DNA of 64,000 nucleotides from Euborellia annulipes. Taxonomy: Eukaryota; Arthropoda; Insecta; Dermaptera; Anisolabididae. The notes beneath the pieces are model-generated. The model made no database searches, had not been told where the DNA came from, and worked only from the letters and a program-made list of their open reading frames with translations. Shown here piece after piece: positions 31,541-43,103 of this stretch. Where the stretch lies: positions 16,555 through 80,554 of the forward strand of contig JAKCPI010011665.1 of the NCBI GenBank assembly GCA_023213315.1, read 5' to 3'. Every line of letters starts with the position of its first letter. The stretch's first letter is position 1. The position numbers and the translations under genes were made by a program.

Positions 31541-32775
31541 CTGAAATGCACAAAAACGCCAACAAAGTTTCAAAAGTTGTTTTTGAAAATCTCAAAAAAA
31601 ACATTTCTTTTTGGGGGATCAGGGGAGAAATTTAAAAAAAAGGGGAAGTCTCAAAATCGACAAAAGTCGAAAGACTTTTTTTCCGCTCTCTACTGATAAC
31701 CTAACTTGCACTAATTTTGGAGCTTCATTTGAATTGAATCCAGGATTATCAGGTTAAACCTGAAAAAAATTCTGATAGAAAATCAAAATATTTTCCAACA
31801 TATTCCTCAATATATTTGTTCGTTATTTTGTAAATTTGTATTTGTTTTAGACCTAGCCATTGAGGACTTTTGAGTTGTATAAATAAATAAAATTTAGAGA
31901 TAAACATGTAATGCTTTTACTTTCTCTTACCTATACATGTAATATATACTGTAGTGAGAAAGTATTGAGTTAATTATTATCAACTCACAAAGATGAAAAA
32001 TTTAAAAATAAAAATGTCGCAATGGACCCTTCTCTTTCATTAAAAATTTCCATATTAAATTATAGTTCTTTTTTTTTGAAATCGATATTAAATGACATCA
32101 TGATATTGAAGGTGTCAGGTACAGTCATTGGCATTTTACTAAGATCTAGGAAACATAAACGGGTCAATGTCCTTATAAAAATACCAAAAATGTACTAAAT
32201 GGACGGATGGGTAAGAGTTATGTCCACCTGAATTTCCTGTTCTTAAAACCGACAAAAAAAAAAAAAAAAAAAGCATTTCTCCTTCACGTTAAAAGGATTA
32301 GTAGCTATGTACTTGGATATGCGTGTTCTTTAATAAATCTCACTCTCATTGAATTTGTAATTAATATCTAACAGCTGCTTGCTTACCAGTACATAAAAAG
32401 TCAAGAGATTAAATAAAATTTCTGTTTCTATAAGTGACGACATACTGTTGATTGCATGCTGCTGATTCAATAAAGTCACGGATTACTTTTGATTGTAAGA
32501 AAAATTTGCGGGACACCGAAAACACTAAAATTATAAAACTAGCGAGAAAAATTTTGGGGGGGGGGAGACTGAAGCCCCTATGTGCTTTTTTTATTTGTCA
32601 TTTTTTTAGTTAGTGCATTTTAAGTTTAAAAAAAGTCTTTCGACTTTTGTTAATTTTGAAACTTTTCTTGATTTTCTTAGATATCTCCACTGATCTCACA
32701 AAAAGAAATGTTTTTTGGAGATTTTCAAAATTTTTTGGCGTTTTTGTGGCTTTCAGAGACTTTTTTTTGAAAAAA
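31541..32775. mobile_element. Foldback element with about 150-bp inverted arms
   Basis: Left arm (31541-31700) and right arm (about 32610-32775) share AAAAACGCCAA, AAAACATTTCTTTTTG and ACAAAAGTCGAAAGACTTTT in inverse order. The 0.9-kb centre is AT-rich and contains a family A head at 31917-31960. No protein. Confidence 0.65.
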
Positions 32776-32821
32776 GCTACTTTTATGACGATCTGTTAAA
32801 AATTTGTAATATATTCTACTT

Positions 32822-33286
32822 TTTACTTTCTCTTACCTCTATATATGTTAATATATAGAGAGAGAAAGTATTGGATTCATGTCAAAAATTCGATGTCGAG
32901 ATTTTGATGGATATACACGTTTTGAGGTCCCCTGAATCCAAAAAAGTGGTTTGTCGTCTGTCGTGTCTGTCTGTGTGTCTCTGTTCAATTTTAAGCATGA
33001 AGGAATTGAGCTAGGAGGTTGAAATTTTATATTCAAGTTAGGCACCTCCCTGAGGGCGTGAAAATAAGCTTTTAAACAAAATCGGCCAAAAAGTACTAGT
33101 ACTTTACTGAAGTACTTTTTCAGTTTTTTTTTTTTTTTTTGATTTTTTCAAAATTCGCTCTAGCGATTTTGATTAAAATTCAAAAATCAATTATTTTTTA
33201 GATGCTCTTTCAAATGTATATTCTTGTTTTTCCCCTCAAAATTGTTTGAAGGACGCTTTACTCTTGTAACGATAGGAGAAATGGTT
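32822..33286 (+). mobile_element. Family A copy A14, truncated by a palindrome
   Basis: Head to the GATAGGAGAAATGGTTG block; a large foldback follows at once. Confidence 0.8.
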
Positions 33287-33914
33287 GACAAAAATGGACA
33301 AAAGTGTTCTGAAGGCTAATATTTTCAGAATAGGTTGCATTTTAGTGATGGAAAGATACTCTAGAGTCAGCACTTCCAGTACCGGAGCCTTTGGCGGGAA
33401 TTAGCCGGTCCAAGATGGTTTTTCGCAAATATCTCGAAAACTATGCGGTTTTCGCAAAATTTCATCGATACAAAAATAATTGAAATTAAATTACAAACAA
33501 AAATGGTCTAGTACATAATCACGCTAAAGTGAACGGTTCGGGAGATATAGAGGGGTAAAATTTGTAATCCTAACAATGGTTGTCATGGTAACAAGATATG
33601 AATATTTCTCTATATCAGTGGCTCCTTTCACATTAATTACAAATGTTACCCTTCTATATCTCCCGAACCGTTTACTTTAGCGTGGTTATGTACTAGTCCA
33701 TTTTTGTTTGTAATTTAAATTCGATTATTTTTGTATAGATGAATTTTTTCGGAAAATCGCATAGTTTTCGAGATATTTGCGAAAAACCATCTTCCCGCAA
33801 ATTTACCGGCTTATCCCGTCAAAGGAAGTGCTGACTCTAGAGTATCTTTCCATCACTAAAATGCAAACTATTCTGAAAATATTAGCCTTCAGAAAACTCT
33901 TGCCCATTTTTGTC
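33287..33914. mobile_element. 628-bp foldback element, 270-280-bp arms
   Basis: Tips GACAAAAATGGACAAAAGTG and the complement of GACAAAAATGGGCAAGAG. Arms include GAAAGATACTCTAGAGTCAG, CTCGAAAACTATGCG and CGGTTCGGGAGATATAGA with good complements. The 70-bp loop contains GTTGTCATGGTAACAAGATA, which resembles the family A segment expected next at the insertion site. Confidence 0.8.
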
Positions 33915-34093
33915 GCCAGCACTGCGACTACCAATAGTGATTATGAATAATAATAAAAATTTACCTTTAAAAAACCAAGCTAATTTACTTTAAGATTTCA
34001 TAATAATAATAATAATAAACATCTACATTATATTATAAGATAAGATTATAGAAAAAAATTTGTTGAGCATATAAGCCGCAAAAGAGAAAGAGA

Positions 34094-34133
<40 letters not shown>

Positions 34134-34490
34134 GGAGGTCGTCCCTGCATTCCTTCGCGTGAGGAGTGTCTAATCCCCCCCCCCTCCCCCCACTCCCAAA
34201 CACACACACACATGCATATATACATACAAATATACAATATGAAACTTTCAACACGTATACGAATTAGAAAAGAGACAGAGAGGGGGAATTATTATTATTC
34301 TAGAATGACTTGAGCAAAGTCAAACAGAGAGACGAGACAGATGCGTTCTTTTTTTCTTTTTTTTTAAATTTCGCCATCATTAATCAAAAGGGTTTTCTCC
34401 CATTTGACCTTGAAATTTTTGTGTCATACAAAAAAAAAAATAAACAAAAACAAAATGAGATCAAAATATTTAATTAAAGGACACATCAGT
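33915..34490. repeat. AT-rich DNA with (GA)n and CA tracts
   Basis: (GA)n at about 34098-34131, a C run near 34176-34192, then (CA)n at 34200-34211. The reverse-strand Ser/Leu-rich frames here are microsatellite translations. Confidence 0.7.
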
Positions 34491-34493
34491 GCA

Positions 34494-34930
34494 GGGCCGA
34501 AATTTGGAGCTTTGTTAGGAGGGGCAAAATTTAATTTGCCGGGTGCGGCACCCTCCTTACTAATATTATAATATGCCTCCCTCTCCCTACCCCCTCGCTG
34601 TCACTCTAGCTAAATCAAATTGATTTTAAAATTTTAATCTTTCTTTAAATTTGAGTCTAAAATTTTATCGCCTCTAAAGTTTTACCGCCCTAGGTCCTGG
34701 CATCGCGGGCCTAACCGTATATCCATCTCGAATAATGGTAATTCTTGTTTCTTACAGGGGGTGGGAATTAAAAAAAAAAAGAATCTATTTATAAATTATG
34801 ACATACTATAGTTAAGTAGAATTTGTTATTTTCTTGGATACCTTATATTGCGATATGTTCCCTTTTTAAGCGTTTCTTAATAACTAATTTCCAGGGCTGT
34901 ATTTACGAAGAGGCGTTCTGGGGCAGCAAA
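34494..34930. mobile_element. hAT end fragments
   Basis: CAGGGCCGAAATTTGGAG at 34494 and CAGGGCTGTATTTACG at 34893 look like two hAT left tips. Right tips and duplications were not found. Confidence 0.35.
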
Positions 34931-34966
34931 ATTTTTGAAAAAACCTGCTTATTTACATATCTATAA

Positions 34967-35248
34967 TAGGGTCCGACCGAAACAAGATTTTCAGCCGAAA
35001 CCGAAACTTGTATTCCTATAAAAAATTCAAATCATTTTATCTTTTTTTTTTTGAAATTTTTTCCGCCCTGCGGAAAGTTTTTTCCCCTCCCGTGAAAATC
35101 ATTTAACCTTTTTTTCATGCCAGTCTCATCCCATCTTTTCAGACTCAGGTTTCGTCCGGCCGAAAGTTTATGCTACTTTTTTGGCGAAAACCGAAACTAC
35201 GGCCGAAACCAGGATTTTGGGCCGAATTCGTATATCGGTCGGCTCCTA
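34967..35248 (+). mobile_element. hAT MITE family F, copy F3
   Basis: TAGGGTCCGACCGAAAC to CGGTCGGCTCCTA with perfect duplication ATCTATAA (34959-34966, 35249-35256). Confidence 0.88.
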
Positions 35249-35264
35249 ATCTATAATTGTTTTT

Positions 35265-35873
35265 CACTTTCTCTTACCTATGTATATATGTTAGTATATA
35301 TAGAGAGAAAGTATTGGATTCATGTCAAAAATTCGTCGAGATTTTGACGGACATACATGTTTTGAGGTCCCCTGAATCCAAAGAAGTGGTTTTCGCGACA
35401 TGGTCTGTCTGTCTGTCTGTGTGTGAACAAAATATCTCAAGAACGAAAACGAAAAGAGCTAGGGGGTTGAAATTTTAAATTCAAGTTACTTACCCCCTGG
35501 CACGTGACACGAAGCTTTTGATCAAAATTGGCCAAAGAGTACTAGTACTTTACTGATGCACTTTTTCAGTTTTTTTTTTTCGATTTTCTGTTTGGGTTAA
35601 ATTTAATTGAATTGAGCTAGGAGGTTGAAATTTTATATTTAAGTTAGACACCCACCTAGGGCGTGAAAATAAGCTTTTAATCAAATTTGGCCAAAAAGTA
35701 CTAGTACTAGTAGTTTACAAATGTACTTTTTCAATTCCACCCCCCCCCCCGAGAAACACCTCTGGATCCGCCACTGCGTGTATATCCATCAAAATCTTGA
35801 CATCGAATTTTTGACATGAAACCAATATTTTCTCTCTATATACCGGTATATACTTATATAGGTAAGAGAAAGT
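35265..35873 (+). mobile_element. Three joined family A pieces (A15)
   Basis: A plus-strand head to the TTTTTCAG..CGATTTTCTG block (35265-35590), a second plus-strand part repeating the middle (35591-35738), then a hAT-type tip ending CGGATCCGCCACTG (35776), then a reverse head (35777-35873). A composite of at least two elements and a deletion. Confidence 0.65.
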
Positions 35874-36385
35874 TAAAAATTAAAGAGTAAATAAAATATT
35901 GGTCAAAAGTAATGGAAAGTTCAATTTTTTTTTTTTTTTCTAAAACGAGTATGAAGATGATTCAACAGAAAATTTTCATAAAATAAGGAATTTATATCGA
36001 GAATAAAGAGACATATCATAAATCAATGTCTACAGGTATAGGCATAAACAAGAAGTTCTTAATATTAGATTACAAATGTTTAAACGGGATTAAAATCTTG
36101 AAACACGAGAAATTCCTGACTAAACATTATTAAGTTTCACAATAAAAGAATTTGATCTTGAGAGGAAAAACGTAAATAGCAAGCAAGCAGTTTGCTTGGA
36201 ATTCTATTCCGGAGCTGGATAGCGCAGCTAGTATTTCATTTTCCAAGTATAAGAGTTTTGCAATTGGTTAGATTTTAATACCTGTATAAATTATGTTTCA
36301 ATAATTTCATATATTCAGATTATATGTATAAAATGTGGAATTTTAATCTTCATAAATATCTCTTGCTTTTATATAATGTATATAG
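35874..36385. other. AT-rich DNA without recognised feature
   Basis: Nothing recognised. Confidence 0.4.
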
Positions 36386-36393
36386 GCCTAGAC

Positions 36394-37280
36394 CAGTGGT
36401 TCCCAACCTTTTTTGACCCATCGCCCCTTTCTGGAGGTTGACTAACACCTATCGCCCCCTCCCCCTTACATTTTCATTGTATGCCTAATTTTAATTTGAA
36501 GTAAAGTGTAAATAATAAAGCAGTTTTATTATTTTAATCAATTTTATTACCGTAGGCCTATATACAGGGCCGCAGACAGACTTGACAGGCTCCGGGGCTA
36601 CTTAGTAATACGCCCCCCCCCCCCCCAAAAAAAAAACAACTTTAATTTTTTTTTTTAGTATGTAAAAGGCTATTGTGGCCTTCATGCCAACACTTTTTAC
36701 ACAGTTTTTGACACAACTTTTGAAATAGTTATACATAGCTTACAATATTTATTTAAATAAAGTTATATAAAATTTTTTCAAAATTTCCTAAACAAAGAGT
36801 TACAAAGTTTTAATTTATCGAGGCCAGATCTGGACAGAGGATTTCCGGGGAATCTGGGGATATGGAAAATTTTTTGAAAATTAGCCACTGAAATCTGCAT
36901 TTTTAGCTATCCTGAGTCGTGAAAAAGATCAAACTTGATTTGAGCTTAAAGGGCCCGGGCCCCCTGAGGAAAAAAAATTCAAGAAAATGATTTTTTTTAA
37001 TTGAAATTTAAGATTTGAGCTAAAAGTGACGTTTCAATTCTAGATTGGAATTATATTCAGACTATTTTATTTTTATGGTAATATTTTGTCCTCTTCTATC
37101 CTGACCATCCTGTAGATAGATTTTCTCTTTGATTTTTATTTTTTTAAATTTTAGTAAACTAATAATTTTTCTCCCTTTGAATACTCATCGCCCCCCAATC
37201 GCCCCCCCGCTTATTTATCGCCCCCCTGAAAACCCAAATCGCCCCCTTGGGGGCTATCGCCCCCAGGTTGGGAACCACTG
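36394..37280. mobile_element. hAT element, CAGTGGTTCCCAACC ends
   Basis: 15-bp perfect TIR and perfect duplication GCCTAGAC (36386-36393, 37281-37288). Both ends carry ATCGCCCC repeats. A second element with CAGGGCCGC/CAGGGGGCCC tips appears nested at about 36565-36965. No transposase. Confidence 0.9.
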
Positions 37281-37572
37281 GCCTAGACGTATATAGGAAA
37301 AAAAAAAACGGGAGAATTATGTAGCCCTTAAATAACACCTAATCTCTCTTTATCTCTCTCCTAGTTTTAACATATGCAATACCTTACAAGAAGGGGGAAG
37401 GAGAAAAAAGCAAATTTGCATATAATCAGATTTCAAATAATATATATATTTACCACAAGTTCGGTCCCCAACCCTTATGCTTACTAAAATACTAACCCCC
37501 CCCCCCGTCTTAATGGTCGGTCAGAATTAAAAAAGAACAAATTTTGATTGGTCCATGTCAAAAAAAAAACTT

Positions 37573-37858
37573 ATAAAAAAATAATTGTGAGATTTAATTA
37601 TTCAATTTTTAAATTAATAAAATATAATTTTTAAAATAATTTAAAATGATTCAAATCTTCAATTACTAAATAAATATTGCTCTCAGTTTTTAACATGCGT
37701 CTATTGATTCCATTTTCCAATTATTAAGTTAAGATTAAAAACGCTATTTTAATACCTTTAATTGAATAATTTTCTGAAATTTTTCAGTTAAACGTCTACG
37801 ATCCGAAAAAAGTTTCACTTGCATCGTGGATTCATAAAACCACACAATGATTTTTTTT
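37573..37858 (+). mobile_element. Family H copy H3, 5' truncated
   Basis: Starts at ATAATTGTGAGATTTAATTA and ends with GTTTCACTTGCATCGTGG and the small terminal hairpin. Confidence 0.7.
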
Positions 37859-37934
37859 TTATTTTCTCCTATACGAAGTAGAAAAAAAAAATTCAAACTC
37901 AAAATTTTGAAGATTCTCGACCTCCCTGCCTCGT

Positions 37935-38090
37935 TAATTTTTTTCCTTTAAGCTCTTTCTCGACATCGGAGGCAATTTATTTATTTAATTCAATTGAATA
38001 AATTTTTTGTCTCTTGTTAGACGGGATGCGAATCTCAGACTCCTAGTACAAGAAGCAAAAACTCTACCACTGTGCTCCAACCACCCTTTT
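37935..38090 (-). mobile_element. S2 SINE copy, diverged
   Basis: Minus strand: tRNA-like head with GCACAGTGGTAGAG (box-A-like) and GAGTCTGAGATTCGCATCCC (box-B-like), then the linker and the TTGCCTCCGATGTCGAGAAA tail. Confidence 0.65.
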
Positions 38091-38807
38091 TATTTTGTAT
38101 ATATATATTTTTTTTTTTTTCAAAATTATCAACATTTTTTAAAATTGAGTCAAGATTGGTTAAAAATTATTTTTCACCAGAAGAGAAACTTTGCAAGAAA
38201 ATTTTTTCAGGGGGGAGGTGTTGGACCCTACAAATGATGATGAAACAAACCCCCCTTTCTTGATAATTAAATTTAAAAAATATAAAATATTTTTATAATG
38301 TATGTATAACAGTGTTTATCTATAATTTTATTTATTTTTAGAATTTAGGGGAGGGGAAGGATTTTGGATGTGTGTCTCCCCCACTCCCCCGTGTTATTAG
38401 TGACTTTCGTTTTTCCATATTTTGACTAGTTTTTGAAATATTTGTCGAATTTTTTATATTTTATCTTTATTTTTAATAATATTCAAAATCGAATTATTTT
38501 TTATTAAGAAATAAATTAATGAGAAATATTTAAGTAGCAAGCAAGTCCTAAGTCCTACTTCTACTTCCATTAATGTTATTAGAGGTGCCAGGCGCTAAAA
38601 GTTAGAATTATTATCAAGATCTTAAATTTTATATATATATTTTTTTTAATATAATCAGTGAGATCTCTCAGGATTTTACCTCCATTTAGCATTGAATATT
38701 CCACTGAAAATTAAAACATAATGCACTCTTAAATCAATTTTAACCTCCTTGAAGTAATTTCAATTCTTTTCAGCCTTCTAATCGATTTCTAAATTTTATT
38801 GATGCAT
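38091..38807. other. AT-rich DNA without recognised feature
   Basis: GGGGAGGGGAAGG near 38347-38359 only. Confidence 0.4.
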
Positions 38808-38816
38808 CTTGTCTTG

Positions 38817-39008
38817 TTTTTTTTTTTTTTTTTTTTTTTTTTAAGGTCCTTCTCGGCATCTAAGGCCATTTAGACCCCATCCCTATTTATTTCAAATGAT
38901 TTGTAGTCAAATCAAATGAAATAAATTTTCTCGCTTGGGATGGGAAGCGAACCCGGGACTCCGGTGCGAGAAGCTAATGTCTTCTCACTGAGCCACGGCT
39001 CCCGGGCT
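38817..39008 (-). mobile_element. S2 SINE (tRNA-derived), full length
   Basis: Minus strand: GGAGCCGTGGCTCAGTGAGA (box A TGGCTCAGTGAG), GGGTTCGCTTCCC (box B), linker with ATTTCATTTGATTTGAC, tail GGTCTAAATGGCCTTAGATG and poly-A. Flanked by CTTGTCTTG at 38808-38816 and 39009-39017, a 9-bp perfect duplication. This is a SINE, not a tRNA gene: no complete cloverleaf. Confidence 0.88.
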
Positions 39009-39017
39009 CTTGTCTTG

Positions 39018-39461
39018 TTGATAAGAAAATAAATTAAAACGTTAGTGGCACCGCCAGATTCTCCAGCCTCTTCTCTAATCAATCTCGCCATTCATTCCAT
39101 TGCATTCATTAAAAGTTCGTTTGATATTTCTAATTAAATGCTGTTTTCGATTTAAGAAATACGGGCATATAATATAAAAACATTTTTGATTAATTGCGCT
39201 CGCTAATGATCTTTCTTTCTGTTTTGTGATAACGCGCGATAAAATTACATTTCCCCTCCTTCCTTCTCCTTGAATGAATCTTTTCTACATTTAATTTTTT
39301 TTTTTATTACTATCAAGATATTCATAAATCATACAAATTTTATTTAAAGATTAATAATATTGCCAAACGGTCGACAACCTCTTCGGATTCCACAACTTGG
39401 CTATAATAACTCAAAATATGAAATCTGGCAGACCAATAAACGCAGAGAACACGATGTTCTG

Positions 39462-39492
<31 letters not shown>

Positions 39493-39599
39493 GGGGGATA
39501 TTTTTTTTGAAAGGTCATGGGTTGATAGAACTTATTTATTAAGTCAAATATCCCAAACATCAAATCATTCGAACGTAAAGAATTGTTTTTATTTATTTT
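39018..39599. other. AT-rich DNA with (TG)n
   Basis: (TG)n at about 39460-39485 followed by a G run. No exon. Confidence 0.4.
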
Positions 39600-40270
39600 T
39601 ACTTTCTCTTACCTATGTATATATGTAATATATATATAGAGAGAAAGTATTGGATTCATGTCAAAAATTCGATGTCGAGATTTTGATGAATCTTCACGTT
39701 TTGAGGTCCCCTGAATCCAAAAAAGTGGTTTTCGCGACATGGTCTGTCTGTCTGTGTGTGTGTGTGTGTGTGTTCAATTTTAAGCATGAAGGAATTCAGC
39801 TACGAGGTTGAAATTTTATATTTAAGTTAAACACCCCCCGGGACCGGAAAAATAAGCTTTTAATCAAAATCGGCCAAAGAGTACTAGTACTTTACTGATG
39901 TACTTTTTCAGTTTTTTTCGATTTTCTCAAAATTCGCTCCAACGATTTTTTTTTTTAATTCATAAATCAATTATTTTTTTTAGATGCTCTTTAAAATAAA
40001 TATTCTCATTTTGTCATTGAAATCTTCTGAAGACCACTTTACTCTTGTATGTCATAGGGAATATAGGAAAAATGGTTGCCATGGTAACAAAATATAAATA
40101 TTTTCCCACACTTATAAATTTTACATCTGAATTCAAATGTTCCGTACTGTCGGGAACTAAATATATGTTGACACAAAAAATCTGGTGTGACAAGCACAGA
40201 ACACAACTTTCGATTACCGAAGGTAAGAGAAAGTTGTGTGCTGTGCGCCAGTCACGCCAGATTTTTTTTT
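39600..40270 (+). mobile_element. Family A copy A16, full length (reference copy)
   Basis: The cleanest plus-strand copy. Head stem (ACTTTCTCTTACC..AGAGAGAAAGT), CATGTCAAAAATTCGATGTC, (GTCT)n(GT)n at about 39741-39771, TACTAGTACTTTACTGATGT, GCCATGGTAACAAAATATAA and terminal hairpin 40174-40269 with apex GGTAAGAGAAAGT. No coding capacity conserved between copies. Layout parallels INE-1/HINE elements. Confidence 0.88.
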
Positions 40271-40530
40271 GGAACCAAGTTCTTTGACGCGGCTTACTAG
40301 ATACCCTGCAGTAGGGTGAATTGCCAGAAATCGTCAAATAACTTAACGAAAATGAGAGAACTTGGCTCCTTCGTCCCCGGGAAGCCAAATTACAAAGAAT
40401 AGGCTACGTCATAAACGTCTTCTCATTTTAAAAGAAATAAAAGTAAATATTGAAAATAATTATTAGTAAGAGAGAATATAATGTTTATAAAAATTTCTTG
40501 AGTTGAATAGCTGTAGTTATTTGATCAGAA
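40271..40530. other. Unassigned sequence
   Basis: A moderately GC-rich block (40271-40400), open in part on the minus strand, with no recognised similarity; AT-rich after that. Confidence 0.3.
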
Positions 40531-40534
40531 GAAA

Positions 40535-41105
40535 CAAACGGTCGGGAGCCTTCCCGGGATCAGAATTCGGGTGAAATAAAAGCTTTATTGCCGACGTTTC
40601 GAATGCTAGTCGCATTCATCTTCAAGACAAGCAAAATTGTCAAAGATTAGAGGAGTTACTAATCTCTGACAATTTCGTTTGCTACGTTATTATATTGAGA
40701 ACTCGCCTTATGAATGCCTTTTTATTTATCAGCAGGCGAAGTTGGACTATTAAATTCATTCTCATATGACTAAACCAGTGAGGATTTATTATTTAATACC
40801 ACATTAGTCCTGATGAAGGTAGGCGTTGAGTCCTCCGAAACGTCGACTGTATAGTGGTAATAAAATTTGGACTGAAAATACCTGCAGCATTTTCATTTCT
40901 CATTCATCTATCTGCACCAGGCTTTCCACGTTTCGAGTGCTAGTCACACTCATCTTCAAGGCAAGAGATTAATTAGTACCTCCTCTAATCTTTGAAAATG
41001 TTGCTTGTCCTGAAGATGAGTGAGACTAGTACTCGAAACGTCGGCAACTAAATATAAAGTTTTTATTTCACCTGGCTGCTGTTCCGGGTAAGGCTCCCGT
41101 CCCTT
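40535..41105. mobile_element. Penelope-type foldback cluster with four ribozyme motifs (Q5)
   Basis: Outer arms share GGGAGCCTT, GGTGAAATAAAAxCTTTAT and CCGACGTTTCG in inverse orientation. Between them lies a second repeat. Hammerhead-like motifs: minus 40588-40630, plus 40804-40848, minus 40924-40965, plus 41003-41048. The plus motif at 40804 has an AGTC/GACT stem I and a long stem II. Confidence 0.75.
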
Positions 41106-41460
41106 TCTTCTATTAATGTTTAGGCCTATATTTTAACCATGAATCAAAAATTTTTTAATATTGCAAAAAATACACATCTTCATACATTGGGGGAAATCGT
41201 AACTTTAAGAATTAAATATCTCAAAAAGTTGTAGGAATTTCGGGAAGAAAATAATTTTCCTCTAATCCCTAGAAGGTTCGCTTTAAGCATATAAAATTTG
41301 GTTTCGAAATTCTAACGTGAAGTTCCCCCAAATAGAGCGTGACAGACGAATTATACTGGGATAAATATTTATCATGCCACCTCAGGACAATAAATTATCC
41401 ATATCTTTTTGAGATGCCTCCTCCTGAGAAAGGAAACGGGAACCCATCTCAGTATTATTT
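41106..41460. other. AT-rich DNA without recognised feature
   Basis: Short inverted match GGGGGAA/TTCCCCC at 41189 and 41323; nothing else. Confidence 0.35.
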
Positions 41461-41464
41461 CCAT

Positions 41465-41675
41465 TAAAGTTATTCCTCAGAGTGTCAGGTCTATAACTAA
41501 AGACCGATGTCTCCTGGGAGGCGTTCCACACCCTTGTTTCTAGAGGCCACCAATCTTGGATTCAGCCGTGCTTTGGCATTATGAGATACGATCTTGGTAT
41601 CTGTTGCCAAGCCCTCCGAGCCATTTTATATTTTTTTTTTTACAAATCCCTTTCGGCTACGGAGTAACTAACCTT
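41465..41675 (-). mobile_element. S3 SINE copy plus tail fragment
   Basis: Minus strand head GGCTTGGCAACAGATACC, ATGCCAAAGCACGGCTG, GGTGGCCTCTAGAAAC and GTGTGGAACGCC blocks, with an extra S3 tail piece (CTCCGTAGCCGAAAGGG) at 41650-41668. Confidence 0.55.
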
Positions 41676-42160
41676 CATTGCTTTCTGATCCAATTGGTTA
41701 CCAATAAGCGCAACTTCTGCTCTGTCATTTAATTTCTTTTAATACTCTCTTTTAAATTTGATCTTATGGTTCAAAAGTTTCTTCTTCATTCTCGTGACTT
41801 GACCAAAGCAATATTCCCACGGAATAATTAGTTTAAAGCATTAATAAAGAAGGAAGAGCGAAAGAGAAGTGGGTGGGGGAGGCTTCCGTTTTACACCTGC
41901 CTTAATTACCTACCTACACCTCTCTCTTTCTAATGTACGTAGAATTGTTTAGTAGATATTATACTTCGGTGGATGACCAACCAAGGCCAAGGACACTCTA
42001 ACACACCTGCAATATTCATAAGAATGTTCTTTAAAATATTTATTTATTTATTTACTATCTTCAAGGAGGGCGGGCGGCTTGATTGAGATCAAAGAATAAA
42101 TTATTTATTTTATAGAATTTTTTTTGGCTGGTCTTTTTAATATTTTTTTTTGAGTTTGAA
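41676..42160. other. AT-rich DNA without recognised feature
   Basis: No repeat family recognised. Confidence 0.35.
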
Positions 42161-42162
42161 AG

Positions 42163-42830
42163 AAAAAAAAATCTGGTGTGACTGGCGCACAGCACACAAC
42201 TTTCTCTTACCTTCGGTAATCGAAAGTTGTGTACTGTGCTTGTCAAACCAGATTTTTTGTGTCGACATGTATTTAGTTTCCGACAGTACAGTATATTCGA
42301 TTTTCAAGATGTAAAATTTATAAGTATAGCGAAATATTTATATTTTGTTACCAAGGCAACCATTTCTCCTATCTTTTCTATGTAGTACAGGAGTAAAGTG
42401 GTCTTCAGAAGATTTCAATGGCAAAATGAGAATATACATTTTAAAGAGAATCTAAAAAATAATTGATTTTTGAATTTAAAAAAAAATCGTTGGAGCAAAT
42501 TTTGAGAAAATCGAAAAAAACTGAAAAAGTACATCAGTAAAGTACTAGTACTCTTTGGTCGATTTTGGTCAAAAGCTTCGTGTCACGTCCCATGGGGGTG
42601 CCTAACTTAAATATAAAATTTCAACCTCCTAGCTCTTTTCGTTCTTGAGATATTTTGTTCACAGACACACACAGACAGACAGACAGACCATGTCGCGAAA
42701 ACCACTTTTTTGGATTCAGGGGACCTCAAAACGTGAAGATCCATCAAAATCTCGACATCGAATTTTTGACATGAAACCAATACTTTCTCTCTCTATGTAT
42801 ATTAACATATATATAGAGGAAGAGAAAGTA
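42163..42830 (-). mobile_element. Family A copy A17, full length
   Basis: Hairpin at the left (about 42165-42258), body, (CAGA)n at 42662-42688, head ending GAAGAGAAAGTA. Confidence 0.87.
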
Positions 42831-43103
42831 ATATTATATATTAAATATAGAAGTTTCTCTAAGCCACAACGTTAACCTGTAAACAGTGTTAATGCATTTT
42901 AACACTTCCTTGCCTCAAATTGCTATTCTGTAATCAAAAACTTTAACACCAAAACGTTAATATTTAACCAATAGTGTTAAAAATTAATGTCATGTCTAGG
43001 TGATGCTTTTAACGCCCTATTTAATGCATCAAAATAGCGCCTTTAACCTAAAAAGTAAGGTTATGATTTTGACAGCTTTGAGATAAAAGCAAAATGTTAA
43101 CAT

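Noticed and set aside
34033..34254. Minus-strand Ser/Leu-rich frames
   Set aside because: Translations of (GA)n and (CA)n microsatellites.
40045..40287. Open frames repeated in many family A copies (for example reading KIWCDKHRTQLSITEGKRK)
   Set aside because: They come from the two arms of the terminal hairpin, appear on both strands, and differ in length and frame between copies; no selection for protein is apparent.
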